Assembly (NCBI RefSeq): GCF_000350225.1
Contig: NW_005179090.1
Location: 290,628-354,627 of the forward strand
Length of the DNA: 64,000 nucleotides
Reading direction: 5' to 3'
Source: Chondrus crispus
Lineage: Eukaryota > Rhodophyta > Florideophyceae > Gigartinales > Gigartinaceae
The translations under genes were made by a program, and so were the position numbers. Position 1 is the stretch's first letter; every line of letters begins with the position of its first letter. This document shows, in pieces, positions 20,026 through 32,055 of this stretch. The notes beneath the pieces are model-generated. The model did not search any database and had not been told where the DNA came from. It was given only the letters and a program-made list of their open reading frames with translations.

Positions 20026-22372
20026 GGAGGGGGCCCTCAACCGCTCGGACGGATTAAATTCACCCTGCCGGCATAATCGTGAAAGAGGGGGACGTGCCGA
20101 AGGACAGGTGTTCATAGCCGGCAGCTACAAAACCGGTCTCGGGACGCCAAGACGTATGGACTTCGAAGCCCATTACACACGACCAGCCACCATCGACAAA
20201 AAGCAGAGCAGAGGACAGTACGTACTGTCCTACGTAGACCAGCCCTGAACCGGGGTGTGTGACGGAAAAGGGGACACGGACCCTTAACGGACGCGAAAAT
20301 GTTCTAAATAAGATCCGCGAACGCATTGCCCGGCTCGTACGGCGCAACGGACGTCAAGCCGTATTGACAAAGTCTAAGTACGCGATACATAAGGGCAGAG
20401 CAGCACGAGCTCCTCAGAAGGGACGGTCATCGAGGAACAGCCAGCCAGGGCATAATAAGCCCTCGGGCAAGACAATTACCTCCTGGAACCACACGACCTA
20501 TAGGCTCGGTATTCGTGTACCTGGCCCTGCAAGGAGGCTCCAAGTTCGGAGCACGGGAGCCATGCATCCTCCGCTCCCGAACGGCCTCAGCTCCACCGAA
20601 CTACGGACAACAGTCCGGTACGCCGTTATTCGTGTCATAAACACGCGCCAGTTTTGTCCACACCGCCGCTCCGCAGTAAGGTCGGTCGCCCCACTGCGGG
20701 CGGTCGTAGACGCCGGGGAGAAGCAACGTTGCCTCCCCGAAATCCTCGCGACGGCGCGAGGACGTTGTCCGGCACGAGGAAGAAGGGACAAGTACGCACC
20801 AGATCCGGCGAGGGGAGAGAGACAGGAAAGGCCGCCGCCGGCTTATACACGTAAGGCCGGAGCTCCAACAAACCGCCCCCGGCTTACCCTGAAAAGAAAG
20901 AAAAAATGGCAATATGGGGGAATTACGCCGGGAGACAGTGCACGTGCACGACGTTCCGACGCACGATCCACGCACAACGCGCAGGGGACGCCTGTACGGC
21001 ACCGCGTATCGAGGGTACAGAGGGTACCCGCCGACTGGGACACGCAACCGGACATCGACCAAGGTGGTTCGGCCGTAGTCACCCCCTTTGATCCCATCAG
21101 CTGGAAAAATATAGACTGACGCCCTTACTGAGAGGCCCCCGGAACGAAAAGGGGACGGCGAACTCCCAGCGAGACGGACGCTGCGGAGAATGACGTCCGG
21201 TCTGCGGCAAGGCCACGCATAAGAGGCGAGCGGAAACCGCTTCCCGGCCCCGGGTGAGAGTGAGAAGGACCTCAGCGCGTACCGACAACCGCGCCGGGGA
21301 GCGTACCAGGATGGAGAACCAAAGCAGGCGACCTCTCCCAAGAAGATCGCATCACGCGACGGCGCCCCATGACCCCTCCGTACGGGACGGGGGCCCCGGA
21401 AGAAGACCCAGCCGACGCCCCTGCCGAGTCGAACGGCGTCGGCTCCCGTCGGACGACGTACCCGACGGGAACGATCTGGACGGAAGACGGCACACCGCCG
21501 CACCTCGCGACGACAGGAGATCGCAAAACGCGACGGAAGGACCAGAACCCTCCCCGGGATACACACGAGGCCGGGAAGTCGAGAACATAAAGACGACAAA
21601 CGGAACAGCGCGTTCCTCCTCTCCCCCAATTGGAGTGGTTTGGACCTCGACATCAACCCCCCCTTTCTGAGCACGGGGTAGCATGCCGGAATGCCCCGTC
21701 GGCTGCATTTGGGGACTGAAGAAACTGCCCCTACCAAGGGCCATGGAATGTCAAGACGCAAGACGGATTCCCTCGCACTCCGCCATCCCTTTGCAGCCGA
21801 ACCCAGCGAAGAACACATCCGGCGTTGTCCCGCATACACGTGCAGGTGGGCCTTCGGGACGTCTTCAGTACCCCGGTGGCCGGCCGCTGAGTTGGCACCA
21901 GCCGCTACGGGCGGCGACAATTTGCTCGAGGACCGCCCGAGAAGCGACCCCCGGGGCCCCTTTGCACCCTCTCCCTCTTGGCACGGGCCAGAGGAAGCTG
22001 AGGCGGAAGCCGCACGGCGGGGCGCACGCATCCGGCTGAGTGCTTTCGATTAGGTACGGAGCAGGGCTTCCAACTGCGCGTGGCGGCGCCGACGCACGCC
22101 CGCGCAAGGACCTACGAGAAGAACGTCGGTGTGGACAGGGTGGGTGCAACTTCGACAACGACGACGGGTGAAGGAAAGAATGCCCTAATGGCTTTACGTG
22201 GATTGGGGATCCGGACGAACGGACGAACGGGCTCCCGCAAGAACGACGGGAGGGGCTGTTCAACGGCTCAGGCCGCTGGGCGGCTCAAAGGGGACTCGGT
22301 CCATAGAGGCTCAGGAGACAGTACCCGGGGTGACGGGGTAACTCCGAGCCTTTTCCTTCCCGAGGGGGGGTG
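20026..22372 (+). other. B2 3' region without a convincing gene
   Basis: GC-rich sequence after the chromodomain stop. Both strands hold long open frames (20259-21119 plus, 20601-22031 minus). These overlap each other, are dominated by R, P, S, G and C, and show no motifs, so I treat them as chance openings. It occupies the same place as the non-coding 3' region of A2. Confidence 0.5.
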
Positions 22373-22709
22373 TCCCTGTAGTTTTGGACTTGACCCAGAT
22401 TCCAACCGTCGTGCCTCGCTCGTCGTACACCGCCCAGTTTCCAGACGTCGGCTCCTCCGCGCTCTCCCTCGCCGTCCCCTCTCCCCTTCGGCGCACGGTG
22501 TTCTTACGGGTGGTCGGCGTCCGCTCATTGCCGTCCGCTCGTCGCGTCGCCGCGACCACCCCCCTTTTTGTGACGCGGCTCAAGTCTGTGGTGACGATGT
22601 CGTCTCCCTTGAATGGTCGACCCTCCCCGCCTGCCGTTGCTTCATCCTTGTCAGCGGAGTCGGTGCCCCCGCGTTCCGCACCCTTGCCTTCCTCCTCGGA
22701 AACCACCGG
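22373..22709 (+). repeat. Left arm of a 337-bp inverted repeat at the assembly gap
   Basis: This segment is the reverse complement of 24776-25112, apparently without mismatch; the two positions sum to 47485. It ends exactly at the first N (22710). The right arm is the start of the B2 antisense ORF. Such a copy at a contig end often signals misassembly, but a true inverted duplication is possible. Confidence 0.9.
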
Positions 22710-22809
22710 NNNNNNNNNNNNNNNNNNNNNNNNNNNNNNNNNNNNNNNNNNNNNNNNNNNNNNNNNNNNNNNNNNNNNNNNNNNNNNNNNNNNNNNNNNN
22801 NNNNNNNNN
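22710..22809. other. Assembly gap of exactly 100 N
   Basis: One hundred N, a conventional placeholder for a gap of unknown size. Any frame running through it is unsupported. Confidence 0.99.
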
Positions 22810-25125
22810 CAACCCACCGTTGCGCAACGCCCGCGAGGGCCGCAGCATCGTCGGCCATAGGGGCCTCGCCCCCCGGATGTTCGTATGGGTCTCGAAGGAC
22901 CGGATGCGGCGTGAACGAAGGGGCCACACGGGGCCCCGGAGCACGTCCCGCTCCCTCCGATATCGGTCCCGATCGGCGGTCGTTCGCTCGAGGACCCCGG
23001 TCTGCGTAGCCATGGCCTCGTGCACCCTCACTAATTCGATGCGTATGTGGCACAGTTCGGACATGTGCGAATCACCCTGCGCGGCGATGCCGCGCGCCTC
23101 CTCACCTCGCGCTAAATACCAACTCGCGAGGGTGCTAAGCAGCCTGTCTAATTGCCACGACCGGTCGCTCGCGTTCCCGAGGGCGCGAATTAATACCGGT
23201 ATGTCGCTAAGGTCGTTCCGCCCGACCGTCGAGCGACGTACCGTGGTCCAGCTCGTAACAACACGGCTCGGGGCGGAATTGAGAGGAGGCACTGGAGGGA
23301 CCTGCGAGCTCACCAAAGTGCGAGGATCGCACACGGGTACCGATAACCCGAATCGCTGGTTCGTCCACCGCGAACGGATACGACGGGGACTCACCGTCGA
23401 AATCTCGGTAATGCTTTTTCCTTGCCAATCGTGAGGCGGAGCCGACTCCGCCCCCGCCACCACAGGGCCTCCAGGAGGACACCGGGAGCCCCGGCCGCGC
23501 CACAAAAGCGTCTGATCGATGGTCATATGAAAGGAAGGAAGTCTGTATTCCGGTGGTAAAGTCAGTCCAGTGGCGGAGATGACGCTCTCCGGCGTCGCCC
23601 GCTCGATGCGTTAATTCGAGGGCAAATGCGTACGTCCAGGGCACATGTTGGGTACTTCTTTCAAGAGGATGGAGGGGTACGCTCGGAAGATCCCAGGCGA
23701 CCCTTCCTAAATGGGCCAACACTCCGACCGGTTGTACGAACACCCGCTCGTGTATGGATACTTTGATCATGAAAACATTTCCAAGGGCCCAAGCTCACTC
23801 CCTCTCAACGTTATGTATCAGATCGTCACGCGCAGGATGCCTCGGGTCCGCCCAAGCCACCCCGAAGTGCTTCAGGACATACGGGAGTAGGGAATGGACT
23901 CCCAACGAAGGGAGGGCCTCCCTCACAACTTCGGGGAGCCGCCGAAAATCGTTCGGGGACAGGCCTCCCTCGAAGAAAGCCGACCAAAATACATGCCCGT
24001 CCGCCTCTCTGAAGTGGCGATATGCCGCCCAGTCATGGGGAGCAGTGGCGACGTGGTGAAGCCGCATCTGAGAACAGGCCGATTTCTGTAAGGCGACGCG
24101 TGCCTTCGAATAGGCAAATGGGCGAGGGCTCACGTATAGCAATAGGATCTTGGATAGGACGAACTCGCGAGGGGTCTAAGGCCCGCGGTAGAGTAGATAA
24201 GTGGCCATTCGATCCACATACTTTACCTCGTCCAAGCTATAGGCGAACGTGGGATCGCCGACGATCGCTGCTGGAATTTGATACGCCGCCCGGCCGCCTT
24301 CGGAGAGGAGGCCCCCAGCACGAGGGAGGCCTCCTCTTCTCTCCCTGCCTCATACACCTTAAGGACGCAGAACAAGTCCGGTCGAAGCGACTTGCGCGTC
24401 AACAGTTCGCCTACAGTGATGCCAGAGCGGGCATACGGACACCAAGCGAACTGTAATCGGACAAGGGGGAGCGGGGAAGACCGTTCGAGCAGGACCCCAA
24501 ACCATTCGGACGGAGCGTCGACGGTGTCCCCGCCCTGCCCCACGGTACAAAGGGATTGCGTTGAAGGTCCTCCCCAAGCTTGACGTGGCAGCGGGCCGGC
24601 CTGCTGCCCCGCCAACGTGTCAGAGGGGAGGAGCTCGCGCGTCACGAGCTCAACGGAGGACGTCGACTCGCGCGAGCCCCGGTCCTTCTGGAAGAAAGAG
24701 ATCGGGGACCATTGGCGTGCGACCGCCACAGTACGCGCCGGGGGCACGAACCCAGCGACCACGGGTACGGAACGTCCGGTGGTTTCCGAGGAGGAAGGCA
24801 AGGGTGCGGAACGCGGGGGCACCGACTCCGCTGACAAGGATGAAGCAACGGCAGGCGGGGAGGGTCGACCATTCAAGGGAGACGACATCGTCACCACAGA
24901 CTTGAGCCGCGTCACAAAAAGGGGGGTGGTCGCGGCGACGCGACGAGCGGACGGCAATGAGCGGACGCCGACCACCCGTAAGAACACCGTGCGCCGAAGG
25001 GGAGAGGGGACGGCGAGGGAGAGCGCGGAGGAGCCGACGTCTGGAAACTGGGCGGTGTACGACGAGCGAGGCACGACGGTTGGAATCTGGGTCAAGTCCA
25101 AAACTACAGGGAGGGGATCCGACAT
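22810..25125 (-). pseudogene. Antisense ORF region of B2, unknown protein related to the A2 antisense ORF
   Basis: A chain of protein-like minus-strand frames: 25125 (first ATG, 61 bp from the LTR) to about 24300, then 24300-23795, 23770-23207 and on to the gap. They are split by a frameshift near 24300, a stop near 24180 (in DRMATYLLYRGP then TPREFVL), and others. The N-terminal third is Ser/Pro/Val-rich. The middle holds GDPTFAYSLDEVKYVDR, VSPRPFAYSKARVAL (about 24090-24133) and YVLKHFGVAWADPRHP (about 23830-23880). The last two match VTNDALSYTRA and ILTYFGSHLTDPRHG of the A2 frame, 89 versus 91 residues apart. The C-terminal part may form a helix (LERTTADRDRYRRERDVLR). Family and function are unknown. 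Confidence 0.5.
24776..25112 (-). repeat. Right arm of the 337-bp inverted repeat
   Basis: Reverse complement of 22373-22709. It covers most of the N-terminal part of the B2 antisense ORF. Confidence 0.9.
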
Positions 25126-25170
25126 GGTCGCCTCTACAAGCCCGAGAGTGCTGAACACGGACTTGCAGTC

Positions 25171-25185
25171 CTGAGGGGGGGCCCG
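25171..25185 (+). other. B2 polypurine tract
   Basis: CTGAGGGGGGGCCCG stands directly before TGTAGTATAACCCCC. B3 has TTGAGGGGGGGGCCG at the same place (45102-45116). Confidence 0.7.
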
Positions 25186-25528
25186 TGTAGTATAACCCCC
25201 CTGGGGCTTTAAATTAGATTACATCAAGAACTACACCAGCTACTGTAGAGTGTCGAGCTCCACAGGGAGCGGGTAGGGGACACACGCGTGCGCGAGTGAG
25301 CCTAGATCCGCCTCCGCCCGTCAGCGCTGGTACGTTACCTGCTCCGGGGCGTCGAGGCGTAGATCGGCCCGCGCGTACGCTCGTCCCCGACCGTCCCACT
25401 CTACCACACCGCTACCAGGCCCCACTTCCCTGCCTCGCTTGCTGGTGCTTCCCCCGTCTTCCCGTCCGAACGGGGTCTACGTCGGACTATGCATACACCC
25501 TCGGTCGTCTGGGGGTGTTTATGCTACA
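25186..25528 (+). repeat. Shortened family B LTR, with internal element ends on both sides
   Basis: Starts TGTAGTATAACC like the B3 LTR. It lacks about 290 bp of U3 (the CACGTG-rich part) and the distal part of the B3 LTR. 25258-25523 matches 45540-45825. It ends TTTATGCTACA and is followed by a primer-site-like TCGTCTCCCGACCTAGAAG (25530-25548) and a gag start. It thus serves as 3' LTR on the left and 5' LTR on the right. Confidence 0.65.
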
Positions 25529-25606
25529 GTCGTCTCCCGACCTAGAAGACCCCGGAGTTCGAACTCCGAGAGGACTTCCATTTCCCTCCGCTTCCGATCG
25601 CGTTGA

Positions 25607-25837
25607 GATGAGCCAAGACTACCAGCCCTCCATCCGCTCCGAAGCGGCGGATCCGAGTCCGGCCGCTATGCAGTCCCCATCCGCTCCGTCGGGCGACGGC
25701 GACGCTGGTCCTCGAGACCGCGAGCCGTCGCCCGGGTCCTCCGAAGAACAGGCGGCGGCGACGTTCGATCGCATAGACGAATACATCGAGGAAGTACGCA
25801 TTTCCCTCTGTGTCGATGTATCGGATGCCGTATACAC
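25607..25837 (+). pseudogene. gag: N-terminus of a gag cut by A1
   Basis: ATG at 25607-25609 starts MSQDYQPSIRSEAADPS, Pro/Ser/Ala-rich, then ATFDRIDEYIEEVRISL. It follows a primer-site-like sequence one mismatch from that of G1 (TCG for TGG). The frame runs into the A1 LTR at 25838, so the rest is displaced or lost. Calling it gag rests on position after LTR and primer site, not on a domain. The last residues of the open frame (to 26009) are LTR. Confidence 0.5.
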
Positions 25838-26870
25838 TGTAGTGCAATGTGCCTGGCAGGCCGCCAACACAGTCCGACGGTCAAACAAAAAGAAGAAACA
25901 GCAACAGCAACAACCACTTCCGATGGCACGCGCTACGGAGCGATCGAGACTCCCTTTCCCCTTGTGTGGGCTTGCGGCCCACAGTAGCTCAACTCCGACG
26001 GCGGGTTAATGAAAAATGCCCGGCCCGGGAGGATAATAGTGGTAGAGACTTGTGAAGACTTGAGTGCTCCACGAGTGTGGGTTGGGCGTTGTCTACTGAA
26101 AGGTGACCGCAGTTCGCTGGGTTGTAAGGCCAAAGCTCGTTGAGCGTCTTCGACACCTTGAGTATGCTTTAAGGTCTTCGACGGGGGCTCGATTAGCACT
26201 ACCCGACAGGAACGTAACTATGTAGCAACGCTACGACCAACGTGTTGCCGGATGGCAAAACACCGACACCAATGCGATTGCAATCGCCGCTGATGGCACC
26301 AACACTGTCTTGTATGATATGACCTTCGAAGGAGGCGTCGTTGCAACAGCCTTCCGACGGAACAGGACTATGTAGCAGAGCTACGACCTACGTGCAGCTC
26401 GATGGCAGTCATACCAACACTGGATCTGTCGCGACCGAATCCAATAGAACCAACACAATTAAGGGAAAAATAGATGTGGAGATAGAAAAGGATAGGACTT
26501 AGAGATAGAAAAAATAAACGGTTACGGAAAGGGGACCCTGAGCAATAGAGGATGTTGTTAGCAGCGTAGGAGTGAAGCGCCTTGCGTGAACGGAAGCGGT
26601 CTTCGACGAAGGCGAGATCTAACTCCGGCAACTCGGGTTACCTTTACTCACTTGGGTTAGTAACTGGACTATGCTATATAGCCCCGCCGGGGCGAGTACA
26701 GTAGCTCCCGGCTCTAGATTTTAGATCTAATTTGTAAATAGAATTAAATAATTAAAATAATCGTGCGCATCGTTGCACACGTGTGTCCCTCCAGCCCGAA
26801 CCACAGTATCCAATTTTTTCCTTTTCTCACTTCATTTCACCCTCCTACCCGAGACGGTTATTGCACTACA
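25838..26870 (-). repeat. A1 3' LTR, 1033 bp
   Basis: On the minus strand it starts TGTAGTGCAATAACCG and ends CATTGCACTACA. It matches the solo LTR 17802-18820 and the copy at 37182-38070 in order: TATA block near 26680, the repeated ccatcggc-type unit, and a pyrimidine-rich tail. Confidence 0.9.
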
Positions 26871-29800
26871 TATCCCCCTTCTGAGCGTCATTGCCCACCG
26901 CCAACCCCTCGTACAATCTTCCTATTTTTTTCTTCTCTTTCCACCTCTGGCGTCCATCCATCGTCGTCATCCTTCGACCGAAGGTCTCCCCCTGCACTAT
27001 CTAGTGCTACTTTCCCTCCTACCAGCGCGCGGATACCCCCTTCCCTTTTTTTTAAAAGGCGTTCGAGCAAGGACAACACGACCCTTCCTCCACGTAAAAG
27101 TTGTCCTGTGCGTTTCTCGGTTGCTCCGTCCCTTCTTTTCAAATCCACATCATCCTCTTACCCAGCGCGTCACTGAATCTTCCTGTTTTCTATTTTTCCT
27201 CTCTTTACCTTCTCTTTAATTTTCCTTCAATTTTCGTCCTCTTCCTGGTGGTCCACGCCGAGTCGAGTACTCCGGGGTACCAACTTCTTCATCTCTTTCC
27301 CCCATACCACACTCTCGCAGCATCCGCAACGGGCCGCGATTCTGATTACCTCTCCCCATTTCGTCTACGCGAGATCTCGTCGAGTCTTCCAATTAGCCAG
27401 GCGTTCGCGAAACTTCTCTGATGTGCGTTCTTCCGTCTCTCTTTCGCCGTGCGCTGTCCCTTACCCTCCGCACCTCATCATTGTTACTGTATTGTGCTGC
27501 GAGCTCGGCTTTCCTTCGGGGAACGCCACTCTTTCTGTTGTTCGTCCATCTTTTCCCCTCCTCGCGCCTTACGTAACGTGTTAGCGCAGGCTGCGTAACA
27601 ACGGTCTTCGAAGGACATCAGCGTCTCCATGACTTGTCATCAATTTCAAACGACCCACAACGGGGGTATCCCAATTTGGAATCCTAAAAGGATCTCATCC
27701 TAAAACGCGGCAAAGTAATCATCCACGTAGTCGCTTCCCGCTTTTCCTTAGTCTGCGACCGCCTCTTACTTGGCATCTGCAAATAACAATCTGAAATACT
27801 CGGCGAGTATTGGTCTCATTCGCAAACAAAATTATTTCTCTATCGCCAACCGAGTCCCTAACCTATTTGAGGGAAAATGACCACCGAAAAAATTCATCCC
27901 CTAAATTTGCTTCCCTAGATCAAAGAGCGATGGCGATTTCGTTGCATTCGCGGCGATGGCGTCACCTACACATCCCCTTCTCTGGTGCCATAAACTGAGA
28001 AAGATTTTTTTCTTCCACAGCCTCGACCTCTTTGAGGCGGTCCTTCGTGCGAGACGTATCGTGTCCATGTACGATGTGTCCCGGTTCGGGTCAACATTCA
28101 AACAAAATCGAGTCGGAATTTGTTGAAGCGTCTTCGTCTGGAGACTGAAAACACGATACGCTCCTTTTCCTCTGGATATTTCGTCACGCTTCGCTATCTT
28201 CACAAAAAGAATGAATATGCAGCGGAACGAAAGAACAGTAGAAAAAAATTAAAAGGGAGACAACGAACAGAAACAAAGGGGTCGGGGAGATCGCTGCCGT
28301 CTGTCTCTCAGGGTAAAAACAGGGCGCGAGCTTAGGCGTTATCAGTCGCTACAGGCAACAGATGGTTCGTCTACAATAAGCTCGTCGGGTATCACTTTGC
28401 TCCATAGGAGTGGCCCTCGCGTTCATGACCTTCTGGTGCCTCCATGGGCAGGGGGCTTATTAGATGGCTGCTTGATAGTCCCATTTGCGGGAGTCGGTGA
28501 CCGAGTCAAAAGGCGTAGGTCTCCGTGCTTCTGAAATGCGTTCAGCCCTGAACGCTTTCAATTTAACTCGGACGTCCCTTGCATCGCAGCATCTTATGTT
28601 CCGACGATGCCAGACACGACGGCCACGTGTAACATGATAGCGCACCTAGGACTTCGACTCAATTTCGACTGACATCCCGGACTTAGGAACGGGCCTCACG
28701 ATCGATCCCCTTCTTCCTTCGCCATCTCGATCCCTTCCTAAGCTCCCTTTGGTAACGCTTTGTAAGGAACGGAGTCGACAATTCTGGTGGGTGAGGTCGT
28801 ACAGAAAACAATTTGGCTCGAGACTCAAGCAGCAGGTGAGTTAGGACAGTTTGTCTGCGCACGTCCTTTACAGTCCAGATTCGCAGTGTCCATCTTGAAG
28901 AACCGTTTCCCGTCGAACTGTCATCGGGACCTCAGCACACAAAGGCATTATTATTAATTTTTTTCTCAACGAAGACCGGCCTTTCGATGAATTTCCCCGT
29001 AGTTGCGATATCGTTCCAGTAGTGAGAACTCGCTCACTGTATTCTTCGATCGTCGTTAGTGAGTGCCGGTTGGGTGGCTCGCAGATGGCTCATCCCATGA
29101 TCTTCTGTCTGTCAGACTCTCTTTCGCCTCACTCGTGTGTTCTCTCTTCTCAATACAAGCTTCTGAAATTTCGCAACTTCTCGTCCCTGGTAGCACTAGA
29201 ACAAACTCACTCTTTTCGACTCGATACACGCATGATAAATTAATTGGGAACGACGATTCGCTTGTCTGCTTAGATCAGGAGTCGACCCGCACGCGTCACA
29301 CGACTTGTTCTTCGATTCCCGCGGCGCTGGGTCTGGCTTTCTACGTACAGTAACCCAAAAGAAACAAAAACGCAACCAAAAAACACGGAGAAGAAAAGAC
29401 TGGACGTTATTGCAGCAAACAGGTCAGTGTTTCGTCGGCAATCTGATGACGTGGGTGTGGACGTCGATGTCTCTTGGTACTGCACAATTCGCCTAAACAG
29501 GTCCTCCGCTGGTGATGGTATTATAATTTAGAGGGACCACCTCGATCGAGTGACGAGGCCGTCCTGCTGGACACGAGTCACACTACTAGAAGGGTGCGGT
29601 GGCGTCTGTTTTCGCCTATCTGCGAGCTTCTCGTCCCCACTTGTTCACAGGGGGTTCCCTTTTCGTGTCTTCTTATCAACACAAGTTGCGCGTGTTCTCT
29701 GCGGCGACCGCCCGATAACGGCCCCTTCGAGACGAAACTTCTTGCTCGTCGAGCATGTTGGATGGGTTAAAATCGAGGGTACGATCGTGGTCAAGTTCGA

Positions 29801-30339
29801 AGCGAAGGGTTGGGGTCGTGATTTCTTTCTTTGTTCGCGCCTTCTCGTGCGACTTATCAACCGTACCGCCGGACGGGCTTGGGCGCTTATGCCTTCGGCT
29901 GCAACACTCGACAACCACTCCTCGTGCGACCAACAGGTACCACATTTCCCCTTAATTTTGATTAAATTTTGGAAGACTGACCATTGTTCGATTTTCGACT
30001 TTCACCTCCATTCCAGCAGCTCTCTGTCGACATCTCTATTTTCTTGATTAAATCACGCCCCATGAGGGCGGATCATCGATCCAGGCGTCACTTCACGTGC
30101 GCGCGGCGGCCGCGTGTGATCGTATCCAAGGAGGTAAATTACCTCAGCCTGACACTACAGTGGCGCTTCAATTTTTCAGTGCGGCGGCGCACGTCTCTCC
30201 ATTCATGTGCGGAACCCGAAGTAAGATTTCCTGACTTATTTCACTCCGCCCTTCTCCATTTCTTGACCTTGCGACGCTCTCCGTTCCACAGGTTGCAGGC
30301 CGTCACACTGACTTCCACTTATGCGTCTCCTCATAGGAA
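26871..30339 (-). other. A1 non-coding 3' region with polypurine tract
   Basis: The minus-strand end at 26871-26882 reads AGAAGGGGGATA, the polypurine tract also seen in A2. No convincing protein is found on either strand. In particular I could not find the antisense ORF that A2 has at the equivalent place; the plus-strand frames at 26763-27219 are pyrimidine-tract artefacts. 29930-30190 is homologous to 11400-11720 of A2. Confidence 0.6.
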
Positions 30340-32055
30340 CTATCCTGCTTGCGAGTGCGCGACTTGCGGTGGCAGCTGTAGGTTTTTCCGTCGGAAGTAT
30401 GTCACAACTGCGCGGCGCGGTAGATGTGCGATTGGCTCCCACGTCTCGTCCTCGGGCGTATATCCGTACCATTTCACCCGGAGAATTAAGTTCTCCTCAT
30501 CGTAGTCGTGGTCCACGATCTTGTCGATCACATACTCCTGACTCTCAGCTCCTTCTTCCTTCGTTCCCAACTGTCCTTCCCCCTTCGGAAGAGCCAGCGT
30601 CTCATCCTCATCCTGCTCTTCCGAACCTCCCATCTCTTGTAGATCGGGTGGGATGCCTGCAGCTTCCTGATTTACCAACGGTCCGTCATCCGTCCTCTCC
30701 TTCGCTTGCGCGGCGGGTTCTTCTCGTTCCCCTCCTCGATTGAGGAACTGTAGCGCTTGTCGTAGCCCGATTATCGGCGTGTAGTCCATGGAACTAGGGG
30801 TTAATTCGACCCTATCTCGCGACACGCGCTCTTCTTGGTCGCCTATGGCGATGACAACCGTGTTATTATCTGATTTCTTAACTGCATACGGTCCCATGGT
30901 AACTCGTGCCAGCTTGTGTTTCGGTTCTGTTGCGGTCCCTTGTTTCTTTCGGAGGAAAACGTTAGATCCTGAAGGCATGTCATACTTCGGCTTGCGAAGC
31001 CTTGCGTCGAAGTTTCGCTTGTAGCGCGCTTGTTCTTTCCGCAGGCTCTTATCAGCGCCTTACATCAGGCTTGCCAACCACGACTGCCATTTCAGTTAGT
31101 ACGCTCGATTCGAGCTAAATCCTTCCAAACTTGGCTGTGCTTGTAGCGCGACGCTTCCGGGTGCCCGCGCCAACACTAGCTCGAAGGGCGCGATGTTCGT
31201 AGTTCAATAAACTTGCGTGTTGTATGCGAACGTCACAGCGTGGCTAAATAGGACTCAGTCCTTGGGATGTTCTCCGACATACTTTCACAACGCGGAGGTC
31301 AGCTTGCGATTAAATATTTCAACTTGGCCGTTGGTCTGAAGGTGATAGGTGGTCGTGAAGACGTTGCGTATCCCCAAAATTCGACAAATGTTTTGGAAGA
31401 ACCGAGCCGTAAACTGTGTCCCATTGTCGGACAACAGCTTGACCGGTGGTCCGTATACGAATACCCAATGATGCACTAAGGCTTGCACTATGTGTGCGGC
31501 AGTAATTTTCTTGAGAGGTACGGTTCGTACCAATTTGGAATATCGATCGCTGATCACGAGGATGTAGCGATTCCTTCGTTTGATGGTGGTTACCTCACCG
31601 AGAATGTCGACTGCGACGAACTCCAAAGGAGCCTTTGGCGTAAACAGCTTCATTTCTTTCGTATTCTTCCTCAACTTAACTGGTTCTCGCGCGCATGCAG
31701 CGCAATTTTTCGCAATTGCGTAGCAGTCCAGGGCCATCGTAGGCCAATAAAAATATTTTCTCAATGTCTTGTAAAGTTTCCTGCCTCCCGGGTGGCCTGC
31801 CAATTTTGCGTAGTGGCTCAACTCTAGGACGCGGTCCCTTAACGATTCTGGTATCACCACTTGTAGAAACTCCGCCGCAGTATGGCATAGAGTTCCTTGG
31901 AGTTCCTCGGTCTCCATGCTGAGCGTTCTCACCTTTTCGGCGTCCATTTCTTCCTCGATGCGGTTGCAGAAGGGGTCGACGGCTTGCTCGCGAATGAGCT
32001 CCTCTGAAGTGACAGCTTGAAAGTGATCGAGGCGATCAGAGGCGCCCCCCCTCAA
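30340..32055 (-). pseudogene. pol: A1 integrase and chromodomain, with several stops
   Basis: The H-H-C-C zinc finger (LSHYAKLAGHPG, CYAIAKNCAACA) and a DDE core are readable: VAVDILGEVTT (D), LLSDNGTQF (D) and NGQVEIFNR (E). After FNRKLTSAL the frame meets four stops between about 31285 and 31060, including TAA at 31060-31062. It then resumes with YKRNFDARLRKPKYDM, GPYAVKKSDNNTVVIAIGDQ and a chromodomain YVIDKIVDHDYDEENL, WYGYTPEDETWEP, ending at 30340. The order and motifs are those of chromovirus integrases, but the protein cannot be made whole. Confidence 0.9.

Larger units (their letters stand above)
16856..25528 (+). mobile_element. B2: family B gypsy element, 5' part missing
   Basis: Plus-strand order is RNase H, integrase (interrupted by a family A solo LTR), chromodomain, a 2.3-kb non-coding region, an antisense ORF region containing an assembly gap, a polypurine tract and a shortened family B LTR. 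Gag, PR and RT are absent. B3 (43731-46055) is the collinear homologue, but B3 has only about 11 bp between chromodomain stop and LTR. The 5.1 kb at 20026-25185 is therefore extra sequence in B2. Confidence 0.8.

Noticed and set aside
20601..22031. 476-codon minus-strand open frame
   Set aside because: R/S/P/C/G-rich, no motifs, overlaps another long plus frame (20259-21119); typical of chance openings in GC-rich sequence.
26763..27421. Phe/Ser/Leu-rich plus frames near the A1 3' LTR as a possible third antisense gene
   Set aside because: They are translations of CT-rich sequence, start inside the LTR, and show none of the motifs shared by the A2 and B2 antisense frames.
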